The notes beneath the pieces were generated by a model, which was not told the origin of the DNA, ran no database searches, and saw only the letters and a list, made by a program, of their open reading frames with translations. This document shows, one piece after another, positions 61,978 to 64,000 of a stretch of 64,000 nucleotides of DNA. Every line of letters starts with the position of its first letter. Position 1 is the first letter of the stretch. Position numbers and translations under genes: made by a program. Source of the DNA: Anticarsia gemmatalis (lineage: Eukaryota > Arthropoda > Insecta > Lepidoptera > Erebidae); the NCBI RefSeq assembly GCF_050436995.1, contig NC_134756.1, positions 4,154,001-4,218,000 on the forward strand, written 5' to 3'.

Positions 61978-64000
61978 GTAATTTACCTCGATCTGTTCTA
62001 TGTACAACGTGTTAACTTTATACACGTACACGTTGCTGTATTTATTATAACTACGTAGTTCTTCGAAGTCAACGTGTAATTATTCGCTCCAAAGTTTAAA
62101 CACTTACATTTGGGAAAACAATTGTGTGTCATTAACATTAACGTCATTGTTTTATTTTCTGAATTAATTATAATACTACTTCATGAATTCTGACTTATAA
62201 AAACGTTGACGGAAAACAGGTTTCACTGTTTTTAATAATAATTATCAGCCACAATAGTTCAAGGCGCGTTCCTATTCGCCATTACCCTGAATAAAATACC
62301 GATTATAATTAAGATATTAATCTTGCATTCCAGTGCTTATATGTCAGTACAGCTATAACGATAATGGCTAATTGTCTTGACTATACTTTTGAAAGTATCA
62401 ATGAAGCCAATAATGCTATTGATATGATAACAGACGTTCGCGAAACAATTGAATAGGTAATTAACATTGAACATTGAATTGCAAATTCGCATACGAAAAC
62501 AGACTTTGTAATTTTGTATGAGGGGCCAGTATTTTTTCCCATCTTGAAAACATGAATATGTAGAGTTGTTATTTGAGGAAAATGTTGCGAAATTAACTAA
62601 ATAAAAACGTGAATATTTTTGAACACCAGTCCAGATGAACGTGGAACACTTTCCGTATTTAAAGGGAGATTGCCGCATTTATTCATTATAATCATGATGT
62701 GAATAAAAATGTATAAGTTACCGGTTTTGATCCGACTTTGACCTGATTCGCAACGTACCCAAGATCATTTAATTCTAAATTTAGATTCTACCAAATTACC
62801 ATCGAGTAGTTTGCGGCCTGCCCAGTTTTTTAAACTACGAAACAAAGATCTAGAAAGATTTATAGCAATAAGGTTTATTCCATTGAATTCTCATTGCGCT
62901 GGTTAAAAATCATTTCAAAGGCATTAATGAAAGAGTTATGTTGTAAAATTTTATGATTCATGACATTTATGCGACCACAAATACATTAATGTTTTAGTAT
63001 ACGATCGTTATTTTCAAACGCTTTAGTTCTGAATACCTACTCTCAGTTGACTCGAGTTGATATTTCATATTTTAAAACGATAACATGATATATTTTAAAA
63101 TCCTTTTATCACCTTCATCCTGGCCAATGACATGAGTTTTAATACATATTTGAGGGTAAGCTTTGTGTTGTTTACATCCTCAATCATTCACAAACAAATA
63201 CCTTTATCAATTTCGTTAAAATTATGAGCTTCTATCACAATTATAAGTACATCAAATCTCGCTTCTGATTTTGAAACCGGTTTAGCCTCTTTGGTGTTTT
63301 GTTTCAAAGTTATAATTAAAATAACTTCTCATTCAATATCAAATTAGCCGCCATATAAAATTATATCTTATTTTTTATAAGCTTTTGCTTTTTTTATACG
63401 TCTTTGCGTACTAGTATTATGTAAAGGCTATGTTTATTTAAAGGTAGGTAGAGTATTCAAAACAGATTTATTGAATTGACAACTTCTTTAACAAGAAGAT
63501 CTGCTTCTGCTCTGAGTAATATAAGACGCTTTTTATCTCGATATCTCGATATCTCGATATGTGTCATGTGATAAGGCATTAAGTCCTCCTGTAAACTTTT
63601 TATAAAAGATAAATATTTTGCTATAACAACAAAATCTTTCTGCAAATCTTTCAATACAACGTCTTTACAGCCTAGGTTTTATATTAAAGCTACTATCATC
63701 TGAAATTCACGTGTTACGATCGTGTCATCCCACTTATCTTGAAACGAGACAAATGGAATCACATGAGCAATTTTAAGAGTTTACTGAGTATCAAACGTTG
63801 TAGGTGTGTGTAAATATGTCAACGATTTTATTAACTTTTATTTGAGTAGACTTCAACGCCCACTATTCAATATGAGACTGCCATTTGTATTTAGCTATCC
63901 CGGCTTGAGTGCAATTTGGCTCATATTTTTATCTTGTGACTTACTACATATCTGTGTGTAATATGGGTTAAAAACGGCATTGCGGAGTTGATTTTTGGAC
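61978..64000 (+). other. Intron downstream of exon B
   Basis: It begins GTAATT. The 113-codon frame on the minus strand at 62337..62678 lacks coding character. The next exon must lie to the right of the window. Confidence 0.5.
63534..63560. repeat. Three tandem ATCTCGAT units
   Basis: An 8-bp unit is repeated about three times, giving overlapping CTCGATAT palindromes. Confidence 0.7.

Noticed and set aside
62337..62678. 113-codon open frame on the minus strand
   Set aside because: Lies in the intron after exon B, has random-looking composition and no homologous features.
1..64000. CRISPR arrays, operons or bacterial systems
   Set aside because: The sequence is clearly eukaryotic and AT-rich, with no direct-repeat/spacer structure or packed genes.

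Overview
The window is eukaryotic, non-coding-rich nuclear DNA, most probably from a moth or butterfly (Lepidoptera). It is AT-rich, has no bacterial-style gene packing and carries typical lepidopteran dispersed repeats: short Helitrons starting TC and ending CTAG, tRNA-derived SINEs, 5S-rRNA-derived SINEs, and LINE 3' ends ending in ATGT-type tails.

Only two convincing coding segments are visible, both on the + strand: 38652..39095 (148 codons) and 61471..61977 (169 codons). Each opens with its own start codon, ends exactly in phase 0 at a GTAA-type splice donor, is Ser/Pro-rich with basic stretches, and has a Cys-x-Cys-acid-Asp-Cys motif toward its 3' end. The simplest reading is two alternative first coding exons of one large multi-promoter gene whose common exons lie to the right of the window. 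I cannot name the gene. The rest of the window would then be 5' flank or giant intron.

Layout. 1..12240: mostly unique AT-rich sequence with promoter-like CpG spots (about 1010 and 6470..7390), one SINE and one LINE end. 12240..34100: densest repeat zone, with 5S-SINEs, tRNA-SINEs, Helitrons and LINE tails. 34100..37880: mostly unique, one old Helitron. 37800..39095: promoter-like DNA, a Helitron and coding exon A. 39096..61130: long intron-like stretch holding a 2.2-kb TA-flanked inverted-repeat element with a pure (TTTTA) array of about 515 bp inside it, two CRE-rich modules, a Helitron nested in a MITE-like element, a near-perfect 468-bp hairpin, more SINEs, and a juxtaposed 3'/5' splice-site pair typical of recursive splicing. 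61130..61977: GC-rich promoter/5' leader and coding exon B. 61978..64000: intron.

Most useful observations: paired first exons with a shared Cys motif, a candidate recursive splice site at 57079|57080, an excess of perfect CRE palindromes including a duplicated CRE module, the composite 2.2-kb element, the long hairpin, and two 5S-derived SINE families with readable target-site duplications.
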